Positions 26,142 to 34,044 of a stretch of DNA of 64,000 nucleotides are shown in pieces. The stretch lies in assembly GCA_004173235.1 (NCBI GenBank), contig SEAC01000003.1:42956-106955 (forward strand), given 5' to 3'. Both the position numbers and the translations under genes were made by a program. The stretch's first letter is position 1, and each line of letters opens with the position of its first letter. The stretch is from Chitinophagaceae bacterium. GTDB taxonomy: Bacteria; Bacteroidota; Bacteroidia; Chitinophagales; Chitinophagaceae. Below the pieces are notes generated by a model. It made no database searches and had not been told where the DNA came from. It saw only the letters and a list, made by a program, of their open reading frames with translations.

Positions 26142-26256
26142 CCGCGAAGAAAAGAAGAAGCGAAGGTATTCGCTAAGAGATAAAAGCACGTCCCGCCAGC
26201 CAGCGGGACGTTTGCTTTCCCCTCCGCGCGCTCTTCTTTTCGTCTTCGCTTCGCGG
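26142..26256 (+). repeat. Inverted repeat arms flanking the nfu terminator
   Basis: CCGCGAAGAAAAGAAGAAGC at 26142-26161 is complementary, imperfectly, to the segment ending CTTCGCTTCGCGG at 26233-26256. The arms enclose the nfu terminator. A similar word family (GAACCGC...AAAGAAG) forms an inverted pair between nadR and mtgA at 32464-32547. Confidence 0.55.
26184..26217 (+). terminator. Intrinsic terminator of nfu
   Basis: The stem ACGTCCCGC / GCGGGACGT encloses a six-base loop and is followed by TTGCTTT. It lies about 70 bases after the nfu stop. Confidence 0.75.
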
Positions 26257-26296
26257 TTTGTTTTTCCCTTATTTCCCTTCGTTATTTGCACAACCG

Positions 26297-26899
26297 ATGA
26301 AGCCGTACCGCCGTTTTTCCCTCGTCTTGTTTGTATTGCTCATCGCCCTTTCCTCCTGTGGCGTGCAGCACCGTTTTGCCACGAAGGCCGAGGCGCTTGC
26401 CGACAGCTCGCCGGTTTACCATCTTCCGTATGAAGCGGGCACGCGGCACCGGCTGGTGCAGGGCTACAATTCGTGGTTTTCGCACAAGGGCAGGCTGGGG
26501 CTTGATTTCAAGATGAAGCGCGGCACGCCCGTGCTGGCGGCGCGCGAAGGCGTAGTGCAGCGTGTGGTGGATAGCTTTTCCGGCAACGGCCTCAGCAAGC
26601 GGTATATCGGCCGCGCCAACGTGGTGGTGGTGCGCCATGCCGACGGCTCCAACCTGCTGTATGGACACCTGGGCAAAGGCAGCGCGCAGGTGCGCGTGGG
26701 CGATACCGTGCGCGTGGGTCAGCAGCTTGCATTGAGTGGCAACGTTGGTTATTCGGCCTTTCCGCATCTGCATCTTATTGCCTGGGGACCGTCACCTACC
26801 GGACGAAGAGCGCTTCCCATGCGCTTCTACACGCAGAAAGGAATCGTTTACCTCCGGCCCGGAAGGCGTTACCAGGAGCCGGCAATCGGCAATCGGTAA
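26297..26899 (+). CDS. M23 family metallopeptidase lipoprotein
   Basis: The protein has 200 residues. MKPYRRFSLVLFVLLIALSS-C is a lipoprotein signal with the lipobox cysteine at 21. The LytM/M23 domain covers about 60-170: first zinc ligand region SHKGRLGLDFKMKRGTPVLA, then REGVVQRVVDSF, HADGSNLLYGHLGKG and the closing HLH motif in FPHLHLIAW. These enzymes cleave peptidoglycan cross-links or serve as LytM factors. The catalytic His of YGHL is kept, so activity is plausible. The last residues (PAIGNR) and the stop codon are encoded by the heptad array at 26881-26940. Confidence 0.85.
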   Translation: MKPYRRFSLVLFVLLIALSSCGVQHRFATKAEALADSSPVYHLPYEAGTRHRLVQGYNSWFSHKGRLGLDFKMKRGTPVLAAREGVVQRVVDSFSGNGLSKRYIGRANVVVVRHADGSNLLYGHLGKGSAQVRVGDTVRVGQQLALSGNVGYSAFPHLHLIAWGPSPTGRRALPMRFYTQKGIVYLRPGRRYQEPAIGNR

Positions 26900-26940
26900 T
26901 CGGCAATTCGCCTAACGACAAACGACAAACCCCAAACCTC
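26881..26940 (+). repeat. GGCAATC and ACGACAA heptad arrays
   Basis: GGCAATC, GGCAATC, GGTAATC and GGCAATT occupy 26881-26908 and contain the stop codon of the M23 gene. After six bases come ACGACAA, ACGACAA, ACCCCAA and ACC. Both blocks have period seven but unrelated words. The second ends at the stop of the convergent AI-2E gene. Confidence 0.85.
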
Positions 26941-28048
26941 ACTTCCTCTTATGCCGTATCCGCCGGATCAAAAACCCGTGCTCTCTTGGCGCCACCGTGT
27001 CGTCGCCCATGAGGTAGGCGAAGGGTTTGAAGGCGGGCACTTCTTCGAAGATCACTTTCAGGATGGCGAGGAGCGGCAGCGCCATAAACGTGCCTGCGAG
27101 TCCCCATAGCGCCGCCATGATGATCACCGCTACGATGGCTGCCAGGGCATTGATGCGGATCTTGGAGCCCACGATGACGGGGTTGAGGATGTTGGTGTCG
27201 GCCATGTGAATGAGCAGCATCGACAACACCGCCCATAGCACGGTAATGGGTGTATTGGTAGTGAGCGAAATGAGCGCCGTAAGCACCAGCGCCAGCGTAA
27301 TGCCCACATAGGGAAGGATCTTGACGATGGCTCCGATGATGGCAAGCAGCAAGGCATACCGGATGCCCAGCAGGAACAGCACCGTTGCAAAAGCAGCTGC
27401 CACGATGGCTGTTTCGATCAGTAATCCTACGATATAGCTGCGGATCACGTATTGAACGCGGTTGAACAGATTCTGGATGACACCTGCATGTTCTTCGGCG
27501 AACAATTGCAGGAAGAATCCGAGTATGAGGCCGCGGTAGAGCAACATCAGGAAGGTGGTGATGAGCAGCAGGATGCCCGCGAACAGGATCACCGAGCCCA
27601 GCGTAAGCGTCTGGTTGACCACGATCGAAGTCTTGGGCAGCAGGTTGGCGCTCGACGTCTCCACGATCTCGTGCATGCGCTGCGTAGGCACCTTCAGCCA
27701 GCGTCCCAGCATTGCTTCGAGCTGCTGCACCGAGTGGTCGATGTTCTGCTTGATCAGCGGGAGGTCTTCGCGAAAGGAGAGAATGGAGTTGAATATAAAG
27801 TAGAAGATGAGGATGAAGAAGACGAGCGAGCACAGCAGCACGATGAGCGCGGCGTAGGCCCGCGGAAATCCCTGCCGCTCGAAAAACCGGCACGGAGCGG
27901 TGAGCAACAGCGCCATCAGCGCGGCGAGCGCCAGCGGCTTGAACACCATTTGCCCATAATAAAACAGCCCCAGGGCAAGCACCAGCGTCAGCAGGGGCGG
28001 CCAGAGGCGGTTGAACGTGCTTTGAGTGGGGACGCGGCAGGTGGGCAT
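26939..28048 (-). CDS. AI-2E family transporter (TqsA/PerM-like)
   Basis: The protein has 369 residues from the ATG at 28048 (MPTCRVPTQSTFNRL). About seven to eight membrane helices are arranged as in the AI-2E_transport family. Two N-terminal pairs (LLTLVLALGLFYYGQMVF, AALIVLLCSLVFFILIFYFI) are followed by a soluble loop. Then come VILFAGILLLITTFLMLLYR, YIVGLLIETAIVAAAFATVL, the family hallmark IIGAIVKILPYVGITLALVL, and LNPVIVGSKIRINALAAIVA near the end. Members export signalling molecules or act as Na+/H+ antiporters; substrate is unknown here. It is divergent from the ABC operon. Confidence 0.9.
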   Translation of the reverse strand: MPTCRVPTQSTFNRLWPPLLTLVLALGLFYYGQMVFKPLALAALMALLLTAPCRFFERQGFPRAYAALIVLLCSLVFFILIFYFIFNSILSFREDLPLIKQNIDHSVQQLEAMLGRWLKVPTQRMHEIVETSSANLLPKTSIVVNQTLTLGSVILFAGILLLITTFLMLLYRGLILGFFLQLFAEEHAGVIQNLFNRVQYVIRSYIVGLLIETAIVAAAFATVLFLLGIRYALLLAIIGAIVKILPYVGITLALVLTALISLTTNTPITVLWAVLSMLLIHMADTNILNPVIVGSKIRINALAAIVAVIIMAALWGLAGTFMALPLLAILKVIFEEVPAFKPFAYLMGDDTVAPREHGFLIRRIRHKRK

Positions 28049-28170
28049 GACCGCAGAGATAAAAAAGTTGTGCCCGCCTTCGTTGTTTTCCGCAAGGGTC
28101 CCGCAACGGGCCCTTTGCTTTTGGTTACGGGTTTTACGGAAATCAGTAAATTGACAACACAACTGCACCT

Positions 28171-29088
28171 ATGTCCTACGCAATAGAAACCCGGGAGCTC
28201 GATTTCTTTTTCGGGAAGCGCCAGGTGGTCAACAAGCTTTCGCTGCATGTGCCCGAAGGAAGCATCTATGGATTTCTCGGTCCCAACGGTGCCGGCAAAA
28301 GCACGAGCATCCGCCTGCTTACCGGCATGCTGCTTTCGGAGCGCGACAACATTTTCATCCAGGGCGAGTCGCTGCGGCGCACGCTTCCCGGGGTTTTTGC
28401 CAACATGGGCACGCTCATCGAGCAGCCTTCGCTCTATGGCCATCTTACGGCCCGCGAAAACCTGCGCATCATCGCCACCCTTCGCTCGCTTCCGGCGGCG
28501 CGCATCGACGCAGTGCTGGACATCGTTGGATTGAAAGCGGTGCAAAGCCGCAAGGTGGGCCAGTTTTCGCTCGGCATGAAACAACGACTGGGCATCGCGA
28601 TGGCGCTGCTGCCCAACCCCCAGCTCCTGCTGCTCGACGAGCCGGCCAACGGCCTCGACCCGTCGGGCATCATCGAGATCCGCGACCTGCTAAAGCGGCT
28701 GCATCGCGAAGAAGGCAAGACCATCTTTGTATCAAGCCACCTGCTTGCCGAGGTGGAAAAGACCTGCACGCACATCGGCATCATCCACAAGGGAGTGCTG
28801 CGTTACGAAAACACGCTGGAGCAATTGCGGCGCGACGCAGAAGAAGGAAGCCAGGCCATCTTCACCATACCCGGCGCGGGTAGCCGCGTGGAAGCCTTTG
28901 CGCCGGAGCTCCGCGCGCGCCACCTTGGCGGCGACGACGTGCTTTTCCCCATTGCCGATGCCGGCGGTGTTTCGCGCCTCAACGAGCAATTGGTTTCCTC
29001 GGGCGTTCCCGTTTGCGGCATCCGCCTGCAGGGCGGTCTGGAAGACTGGTTCATGCGCATCACTCAAAACGACAAGACCATCGTATGA
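28171..29088 (+). CDS. ABC transporter ATP-binding protein (BcrA/CcmA-like)
   Basis: The protein has 305 residues. Walker A is GPNGAGKST in IYGFLGPNGAGKSTSIRLL, the signature is FSLGMKQRLGIA, and Walker B is LLLLDEPANGLDP followed by the H-loop FVSSHLLAEV. Residues about 220-305 are the C-terminal extension typical of drug-export or lantibiotic-type ABC-2 ATPases. Its TGA overlaps the ATG of the permease gene (ATGA), so the two are translationally coupled. Confidence 0.92.
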   Translation: MSYAIETRELDFFFGKRQVVNKLSLHVPEGSIYGFLGPNGAGKSTSIRLLTGMLLSERDNIFIQGESLRRTLPGVFANMGTLIEQPSLYGHLTARENLRIIATLRSLPAARIDAVLDIVGLKAVQSRKVGQFSLGMKQRLGIAMALLPNPQLLLLDEPANGLDPSGIIEIRDLLKRLHREEGKTIFVSSHLLAEVEKTCTHIGIIHKGVLRYENTLEQLRRDAEEGSQAIFTIPGAGSRVEAFAPELRARHLGGDDVLFPIADAGGVSRLNEQLVSSGVPVCGIRLQGGLEDWFMRITQNDKTIV

Positions 29089-31286
29089 GAACATTCCTTG
29101 CCACCCACGCCGCCTGCTTTCGCGCCGAGTGGATCAAACTGAAACGCACCGGGCTCCTTTGGATGGGTATCGGCGCCGCGCTTTTTATTCCGCTCATTCA
29201 AACCATTGCCGGCTTCCTCATGGATCCGTCGATGGGTCCGGAAGTTTGGAACAAGTTCATCCAGCAAAACCTGAATGGCTTCACCTCTTTCTTCTACCCG
29301 CTGTTTCTATGCATCACCATGCTGCGGCTGGTTTATCTCGAGCATAAATCGGACACGTGGAAAGTGCTTGAAACGCAGCCCGTATCGCGGCTTGCCTTGT
29401 ACCTGGTCAAATACGAAGTGGCACTGATGGTAGCTGCAATGAGTTTGCTCCTGTTGTTGCTTTTCGCGCTTGCCGGGGGCATGCTCATCCAGGTGGCAAG
29501 ACCGGAAATGAATTTCAAAGCGGCTTCCATCAACTGGGGGCGCCACGGCTCTGCGTTGTTTCGTTTCTGGGTCGCATCGCTGGGCATCGTTGCCATCCAA
29601 TATTACCTGTCGCTTCTCATTCGCAACTTCGGATGGCCGATGATCATCAGTCTCGTTGCGGTAATCGCCGGAGGTATTCTGTCGGGCTTTGGTGTGTGGC
29701 CCTGGTTTCCATGGTCGGCCACCAACCTGAGCGGGATGGCCTACTCCGGTAGTCCGCGCGGGGGCCTGCTGCTGCCGCACGAATGGATGGCCGTGTTGTG
29801 GGCGGCGCTTTTTCTGGTGCTGGGTTATCAATTGCTTCGCCAGCGCGGATTTGCCGGCGCACATATACGCGGCATGCGCGGGCTGGCCACCGGCCTGGGG
29901 CTGGCGGTTTTTGCCGCGTTCCTATGGCTTCTTTCAAAGCCTGTTCTTTCCGATCGCTATAGCGCGACCATCATCGCGGGCCGCTTCGAAACGAATAAGC
30001 CACTGCGACTGGTAGCCCTGGTGCGGCCTCCGTTCAACGACACCATCGCTACGCAAACATTGAGCGCAGACAATTTCCATCTCCGTCTTCCGCAATCGCT
30101 GGCCACCGGTTTCTACGAGCTTCAGGCAGGCAGCAATATGTTTCGGATCTATTTCGGCGGGCACGACAGCCTGTATGTTCACCTGATCGAATCGAAGCAG
30201 AGCGCTGACGTTACGTTCGGCGGCACGCGCGTAGCGGAATGCGAGTTCCTGACAAAAAATCGCCCGCCCGACTTCAGTTACATGACGCGCTTTTTCGGGG
30301 AGAACGGGCCGGAAAGTTTTGGATCGCAACTTCTGCGCGGCGTGGAAGGCGAGCACAAGGATCTGAAGAAGTATCATACCGTCGACAACATCGGCCTCGC
30401 CTCCGACTTCGTGGCAGATTATGGTCGTGTGATAGACCTGGCCGCGCTGCAGGTAATCGAGATCGAGTACCCGAAGTATTTCGCGATGTATCACCCGAAC
30501 GACACGTTGAAATTTCCTTCGAACGTAGAGGCGTTCCGAAAAAGCCTTCCCTACAACGACAACCGCATGCTGAGCGTTCCGGGCTACCTCGATTACCTGG
30601 CTTCCCTGCTGCAGGCGCGCACCCTGCGCAGCAGCAACCGTGATAGCGCATTCCGCGCAGAGAGCGGGCGACTGTTGTTGCAGCCAGAAGTTCGCGAGGC
30701 GCTTGCCCTGAATAGCGCACGCCAACGCATGCGTCGCATCAACGATACAACCGAGCGATCCGTATTTGTACAAGCCGTTTTCAGCGAAGTGCAATCGCCC
30801 AAGTACAGGAAATTGCTCGAGCAAGACCTGGTGCAGCTCAACAGCCTCATGCGCGGACGGCCGGCACCACAGTTTGTGGCAACGGCCAGCAACAACACTC
30901 CTTTCCCGTTGAGCCAGTTTCGGGGGCGCTACGTGGTGATCGATGTGTGGGCCACCTGGTGTGCGCCCTGCAGGCACGAGTCGCCCTATTTTGAAGACAT
31001 GGCTGAACGATATACCGATGAGCGGCTGCTGTTTGCAGCAGTGTCGGTGGACGAAGATCGGCCGGCATGGCTGCGCGAGACGAAGTTCCGGTCTTCCCGC
31101 GTGCTGCAGTTACACGTAGACAATGCCAATGAAGCATTCCTGAAGCCGTATGGTATAGAAACGATACCGCGCTTCATCCTTATCGATCCGGAAGGGCGCA
31201 TCGTAAATGCGTTCATGCCGCCGCCATCGGATGCGGAGTTTGCAAGTATCTTGCAACGCGAGATCCGATTCGTCTCGAAGTTTTGA
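29085..31286 (+). CDS. ABC-2 permease fused to a periplasmic DUF4369/TlpA-like thioredoxin domain
   Basis: The protein has 733 residues. Residues about 10-260 form an ABC-2 permease with six helices, starting at TM1 about 24-46 (LLWMGIGAALFIPLIQTIAG). A seventh helix at about 266-286 (GLGLAVFAAFLWLLSKPVL) would bring the remainder to the periplasm. Residues about 290-390 resemble the DUF4369 beta domain found in front of Bacteroidota TlpA-like oxidoreductases (SATIIAGRFETNKPLRLVAL). A helical linker follows, then an AhpC/TSA-thioredoxin domain at about 590-733 with the redox motif WC626APC629 and the cis-proline segment ETIPRFILIDPEGRI. The frame is continuous with no sign of a sequencing junction. 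Such a fusion is unusual; the ATPase gene overlaps upstream and pnuC downstream. Confidence 0.88.
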   Translation: MRTFLATHAACFRAEWIKLKRTGLLWMGIGAALFIPLIQTIAGFLMDPSMGPEVWNKFIQQNLNGFTSFFYPLFLCITMLRLVYLEHKSDTWKVLETQPVSRLALYLVKYEVALMVAAMSLLLLLLFALAGGMLIQVARPEMNFKAASINWGRHGSALFRFWVASLGIVAIQYYLSLLIRNFGWPMIISLVAVIAGGILSGFGVWPWFPWSATNLSGMAYSGSPRGGLLLPHEWMAVLWAALFLVLGYQLLRQRGFAGAHIRGMRGLATGLGLAVFAAFLWLLSKPVLSDRYSATIIAGRFETNKPLRLVALVRPPFNDTIATQTLSADNFHLRLPQSLATGFYELQAGSNMFRIYFGGHDSLYVHLIESKQSADVTFGGTRVAECEFLTKNRPPDFSYMTRFFGENGPESFGSQLLRGVEGEHKDLKKYHTVDNIGLASDFVADYGRVIDLAALQVIEIEYPKYFAMYHPNDTLKFPSNVEAFRKSLPYNDNRMLSVPGYLDYLASLLQARTLRSSNRDSAFRAESGRLLLQPEVREALALNSARQRMRRINDTTERSVFVQAVFSEVQSPKYRKLLEQDLVQLNSLMRGRPAPQFVATASNNTPFPLSQFRGRYVVIDVWATWCAPCRHESPYFEDMAERYTDERLLFAAVSVDEDRPAWLRETKFRSSRVLQLHVDNANEAFLKPYGIETIPRFILIDPEGRIVNAFMPPPSDAEFASILQREIRFVSKF

Positions 31287-31921
31287 TGGACATTACGCAC
31301 TTCGCACAACAGTTTTGGGAAGGCATCCTCCAAACGAGCCTGCTTGAGTTCATAGCGGTGCTCGCGGGTATCGTGTCCGTGTGGTTTTCGCGCAAGGAAA
31401 ATATCTGGGTCTATCCCGTGGGGCTCATCAACACCGGCATCTACATGTACCTCTCCATCAAGGGAGATTTGTTTGGCGAGGCGAGCGTGAACCTGTATTA
31501 TACCATCATGAGCATCTATGGCTGGGTACTCTGGGCGCGCCGCGATGCGCGGAGCCACGAGGCAGCAGTCCGCATCACCTTCAGCAGCCGCCGCGAATGG
31601 TTGTTCCAATTGCTTTTCTTCGCAGCCTTCTACCTGGCCATCTTCTTCGCGCTGGATTATGTGCGGAGCGCCTTCCAGGCCAACACCATACCCGCGGCCG
31701 ACGCCTTTGCCTCGGCCACCGCTTTCACAGGGATGTGGCTGATGGCGCGCAAGAAAGTGGAAAGCTGGTATTGGTGGATCGCCACGAACATCGCATCGAT
31801 ACCGCTTTATTACGTGAAGGGATACGTGTTTACCAGCGTGCTCTTTTTCATCCTGCTGCTGATGGCCTTCTGGGGGCTCGGCGAGTGGAAGCAGCGGGCA
31901 CGTGGCGCTACCTCGAAATGA
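31286..31921 (+). CDS. pnuC: Nicotinamide riboside transporter PnuC
   Basis: The protein has 211 residues and about seven membrane helices (SWEET-like PnuC fold). Family motifs are LEFIAVLAGIVSVWFSRKEN, WVYPVGLINTGIYMYLSIKG, NLYYTIMSIYGWVLW and YWWIATNIASIPLYYVKGY. It facilitates entry of nicotinamide riboside for NAD synthesis. The ATG at 31286 shares its A with the TGA stop of the fusion permease. The next frame encodes a NadR-type kinase, which would trap the imported riboside as NMN. Confidence 0.93.
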   Translation: MDITHFAQQFWEGILQTSLLEFIAVLAGIVSVWFSRKENIWVYPVGLINTGIYMYLSIKGDLFGEASVNLYYTIMSIYGWVLWARRDARSHEAAVRITFSSRREWLFQLLFFAAFYLAIFFALDYVRSAFQANTIPAADAFASATAFTGMWLMARKKVESWYWWIATNIASIPLYYVKGYVFTSVLFFILLLMAFWGLGEWKQRARGATSK

Positions 31922-31933
31922 ATCGATCCCGCC

Positions 31934-31941
31934 TACATTTG
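31934..31941 (+). promoter_or_regulatory. Bacteroidota -7 promoter box in front of nadR-type kinase
   Basis: TACATTTG is a perfect TAnnTTTG match and ends four bases before the inferred ATC start at 31946. Transcription from it would give an almost leaderless mRNA. A -33 element is not clear in the pnuC 3' end. Confidence 0.4.
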
Positions 31942-31945
31942 CACC

Positions 31946-32464
31946 ATCAAAAAGATCGTCATCATAGGGCCCGAATCAACCGGCAAGAGCACACTCGGGC
32001 AACAGCTGGCGGCGCACTACCAAACGGTTTGCTGCCCCGAGTATGCACGTCGTTACCTCGAAGTCAACGGACCCGGCTACAACGAAAACGACCTGATGCT
32101 CATCGCGCAGGGACAGCTTGCGTTGGAAGACTGGATGCTCGAAGAAGCAACCGAACCGTTTTATTTTGTAGACACGGACATGTATGTGCTGAAGGTTTGG
32201 TTTGAAGTGGTGTTTGGCACCTGCCCACCGTGGATTCTCAAGCAATGCGCCGCGCAGCAGTGCGACCTCTACCTGTTGTGCAGGCCCGATCTGCCGTGGG
32301 TGCCCGACGCGCTTCGCGAATACCCCGACCAGCACGAGCGCGAGCGCCATTTCAAAATGTACCTTGATCTTCTCGTGAATGACGGGCGGCCGTTTGCGAT
32401 CATTTCCGGAACGGAAGACGAGCGGCTGCGCAATGCGATAGCGGCCGTTGACGCGCAGTTTTAG
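31946..32464 (+). CDS. NadR-type nicotinamide ribose kinase domain protein with non-ATG start
   Basis: The frame gives about 172 residues, beginning KKIVIIGPESTGKSTLGQQL with Walker A GPESTGKST, then CCPEYARRYLEVNGPGYNEN, FYFVDTDMYVLKVWFEV and CDLYLLCRPDLPWVPDALRE. This is the AAA_28-type C-terminal kinase half of NadR, without the adenylyltransferase half. Between the pnuC TGA (31919-31921) and the P-loop there is no in-frame ATG, GTG or TTG. The codon where related proteins have the start Met (before KKIVIIG) is ATC at 31946. Either a rare ATC (or ATT at 31937) start is used, or the start was lost by point mutation. The first ATG, 32096, is downstream of the P-loop. Confidence 0.8.
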   Translation: MKKIVIIGPESTGKSTLGQQLAAHYQTVCCPEYARRYLEVNGPGYNENDLMLIAQGQLALEDWMLEEATEPFYFVDTDMYVLKVWFEVVFGTCPPWILKQCAAQQCDLYLLCRPDLPWVPDALREYPDQHERERHFKMYLDLLVNDGRPFAIISGTEDERLRNAIAAVDAQF

Positions 32465-32547
32465 AACCGCAGGGAAAGAAGCAAGGCGCTAAGCTGTGGG
32501 GGCCATTTCTTTGCGATAACCTTATTCACTTCTTTACTTCGCGGTTC
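32464..32547. repeat. Inverted repeat between convergent nadR-type gene and mtgA
   Basis: GAACCGCAGGGAAAGAAG at 32464-32481 is nearly complementary to CTTCTTTACTTCGCGGTTC at 32529-32547. The right arm lies inside the mtgA 3' end and encodes its last residues (NREVKK). The words resemble the nfu 3' arms (CCGCGAAG...AAAGAAG). Confidence 0.6.
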
Positions 32548-33278
32548 ATTTTCATTAGCTTCTGCTCCTTCTTTGGCTCCTGGCGCATTCCCATTACGCG
32601 TTGCACATCCGGATCGCGCTGCAGGATATTCATGCTGCCTTGTATCGATGCCGCGCGGCGTTGCACATAGCCTGCCGCAGAAGGCTGAAAGCGTTTGGGG
32701 TTGGGAAGGCAGGCCGCGATGAGGGCTGCCTCGCGCCTTGTGAGCTGCACTGCAGGCTTGTGAAAGTAGTGTTGTGCGGCGGCTTCCACCCCGTATACAC
32801 CTTTGCCCATTTCGATCACGTTGAGGTATACTTCAAGGATGCGTTCCTTGCCCCAGATCCACTCGATCATCTTCGTAAAATACACCTCCAGCCCCTTGCG
32901 CAGCCAGCTGCGGCCCTGCCATAAGAAAACGTTCTTGGCCGTTTGTTGCGAGATGGTGGAAGCGCCGCGCACGCGGCCCGGTTTGCGCTTGTTGTAAGCC
33001 TGCGCCTTCTCGATGCTTTTCCAGTCGAAGCCGCCATGATCGGGGAAGAGCTGGTCTTCGGATGCGATAACGGCGAGCTTCATCGTTGCCGGCACATCGC
33101 TTATGTAATCGCGCTTCAGCCCATCGCCGCCGAAGAGTGCGCCCAATTGTGTCATCGTTACGGGCGGGTCGATCCACTTGAGTGCAACGATGTATACGAG
33201 CTGCGCCAGGAAAAGGTAGAGGATGGTTCGTCGGACGATGCGCCAGAACCGGGAGCCTTTGCGTTGCTTTTTTTTCAT
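32526..33278 (-). CDS. mtgA: Monofunctional biosynthetic peptidoglycan transglycosylase
   Basis: The protein has 250 residues. A basic N-terminus ([12 protein letters not shown]) and one transmembrane anchor ([17 protein letters not shown]) precede a GT51 domain. Catalytic motifs are [19 protein letters not shown] (Glu nucleophile region), [37 protein letters not shown] and [15 protein letters not shown]. No transpeptidase domain is present, so it is MtgA rather than PBP1. It polymerises glycan strands from lipid II at the periplasmic face. The last six codons come from the adjoining repeat arm. Confidence 0.93.
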   Translation of the reverse strand: MKKKQRKGSRFWRIVRRTILYLFLAQLVYIVALKWIDPPVTMTQLGALFGGDGLKRDYISDVPATMKLAVIASEDQLFPDHGGFDWKSIEKAQAYNKRKPGRVRGASTISQQTAKNVFLWQGRSWLRKGLEVYFTKMIEWIWGKERILEVYLNVIEMGKGVYGVEAAAQHYFHKPAVQLTRREAALIAACLPNPKRFQPSAAGYVQRRAASIQGSMNILQRDPDVQRVMGMRQEPKKEQKLMKMNREVKK

Positions 33279-33280
33279 GT

Positions 33281-33376
33281 GAAAATCAAAAGTAGAAAGT
33301 CGAAATTCAAAAAGCGCGATGCGCGGCATCTGAGTGGAGCATCGGTTTTGACTTTTTCATTTTGACTTTTGAATTA
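33281..33376 (-). repeat. CAAAANN heptad hairpin after the LysE-family stop
   Basis: On the minus strand CAAAAGT, CAAAATG, AAAAAGT and CAAAACC begin three bases after the TAA of the LysE-family gene. A GC-rich spacer follows, then complementary-type words (TTTTTGA, ATTTCGA, CTTTCTA, CTTTTGA). The element fills the gap up to the mtgA ATG. It is clearly related to the one at 58155-58240 and shares the string AAAAGTCAAAACCG. Confidence 0.8.
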
Positions 33377-34000
33377 TCGGTGCTGAAAGAAAAGATAATA
33401 TACCTGCAGGCCCACGCCAAAGCAGATGAGGATAAAGCCATTGAGGCGGCTGATGAACTGGATGTTGTGCGGCGTGAGGCGCTGGCGGATGCGGCCTGCT
33501 CCCAGCACTTTCAACACGTCGGTGCCCACCACAAACATCAATGCGATGGCGAAGATGCCGAGGCGCTGCTCCATGTCGTGATCGGCGAAGGAAGTGGCCG
33601 CCGCGAGCCAGAAGAGCCAGATGCCGGGGTTGAGGATGTTCATCAGGAAGCCCGTTACAAACAACTTGAAGGTGTCGCGCTTGCGCCACTGCGTTGTTTG
33701 CCCGTCTTCGGCCACCTTGATCTTTTTGAAGAAAAGAAAGTATACACCTACGCCCACGAGGAACAGCGAGCCGATGATGCCTACGATTTCCTTACCCGTA
33801 ATTATACGGGTGAACAGCTCGGTGAAAAAGTTGACGGCCAGCGCCAGCAACACGTCGCTTACCGACACGCCTGCAACGAAGGCCATCCCGCCACGGGTTC
33901 CGTTGTTGATGCTTTGCTTGATGGTGGTGAACAGCAACGGCCCAACCGAAATGGAGAGCAGCAACCCCAGCGACAAGCCTTTGATCAATGCATACCACAT
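33374..34000 (-). CDS. LysE family translocator
   Basis: The protein has 208 residues and six predicted helices. The N-terminal family motif is LIKGLSLGLLLSISVGPLLF, then GGMAFVAGVSVSDVLLALAV, FKLFVTGFLMNILNPGIWLF (the conserved N-P-x-x-W/F motif) and LGAGRIRQRLTPHNIQFISR. Members export amino acids or related small molecules; the substrate cannot be deduced. It precedes mtgA on the same strand with a repeat element between them. Confidence 0.88.
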   Translation of the reverse strand: MWYALIKGLSLGLLLSISVGPLLFTTIKQSINNGTRGGMAFVAGVSVSDVLLALAVNFFTELFTRIITGKEIVGIIGSLFLVGVGVYFLFFKKIKVAEDGQTTQWRKRDTFKLFVTGFLMNILNPGIWLFWLAAATSFADHDMEQRLGIFAIALMFVVGTDVLKVLGAGRIRQRLTPHNIQFISRLNGFILICFGVGLQVYYLFFQHR

Positions 34001-34044
34001 AGCGCGAATTTAATGGTAAGGGAGAATGCGTTTAAGGAAGGTCC

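Noticed and set aside
29013..29084. Extended start of the fusion permease at 29013
   Set aside because: It lies inside the ATPase gene and gives a basic, non-conserved leader; the ATGA overlap at 29085 is the natural start.
31286..32464. A single PnuC-NadR fusion by TGA readthrough
   Set aside because: Both frames agree, but no recoding signal is visible and separate proteins are the norm; kept only as an alternative in the start-codon finding.
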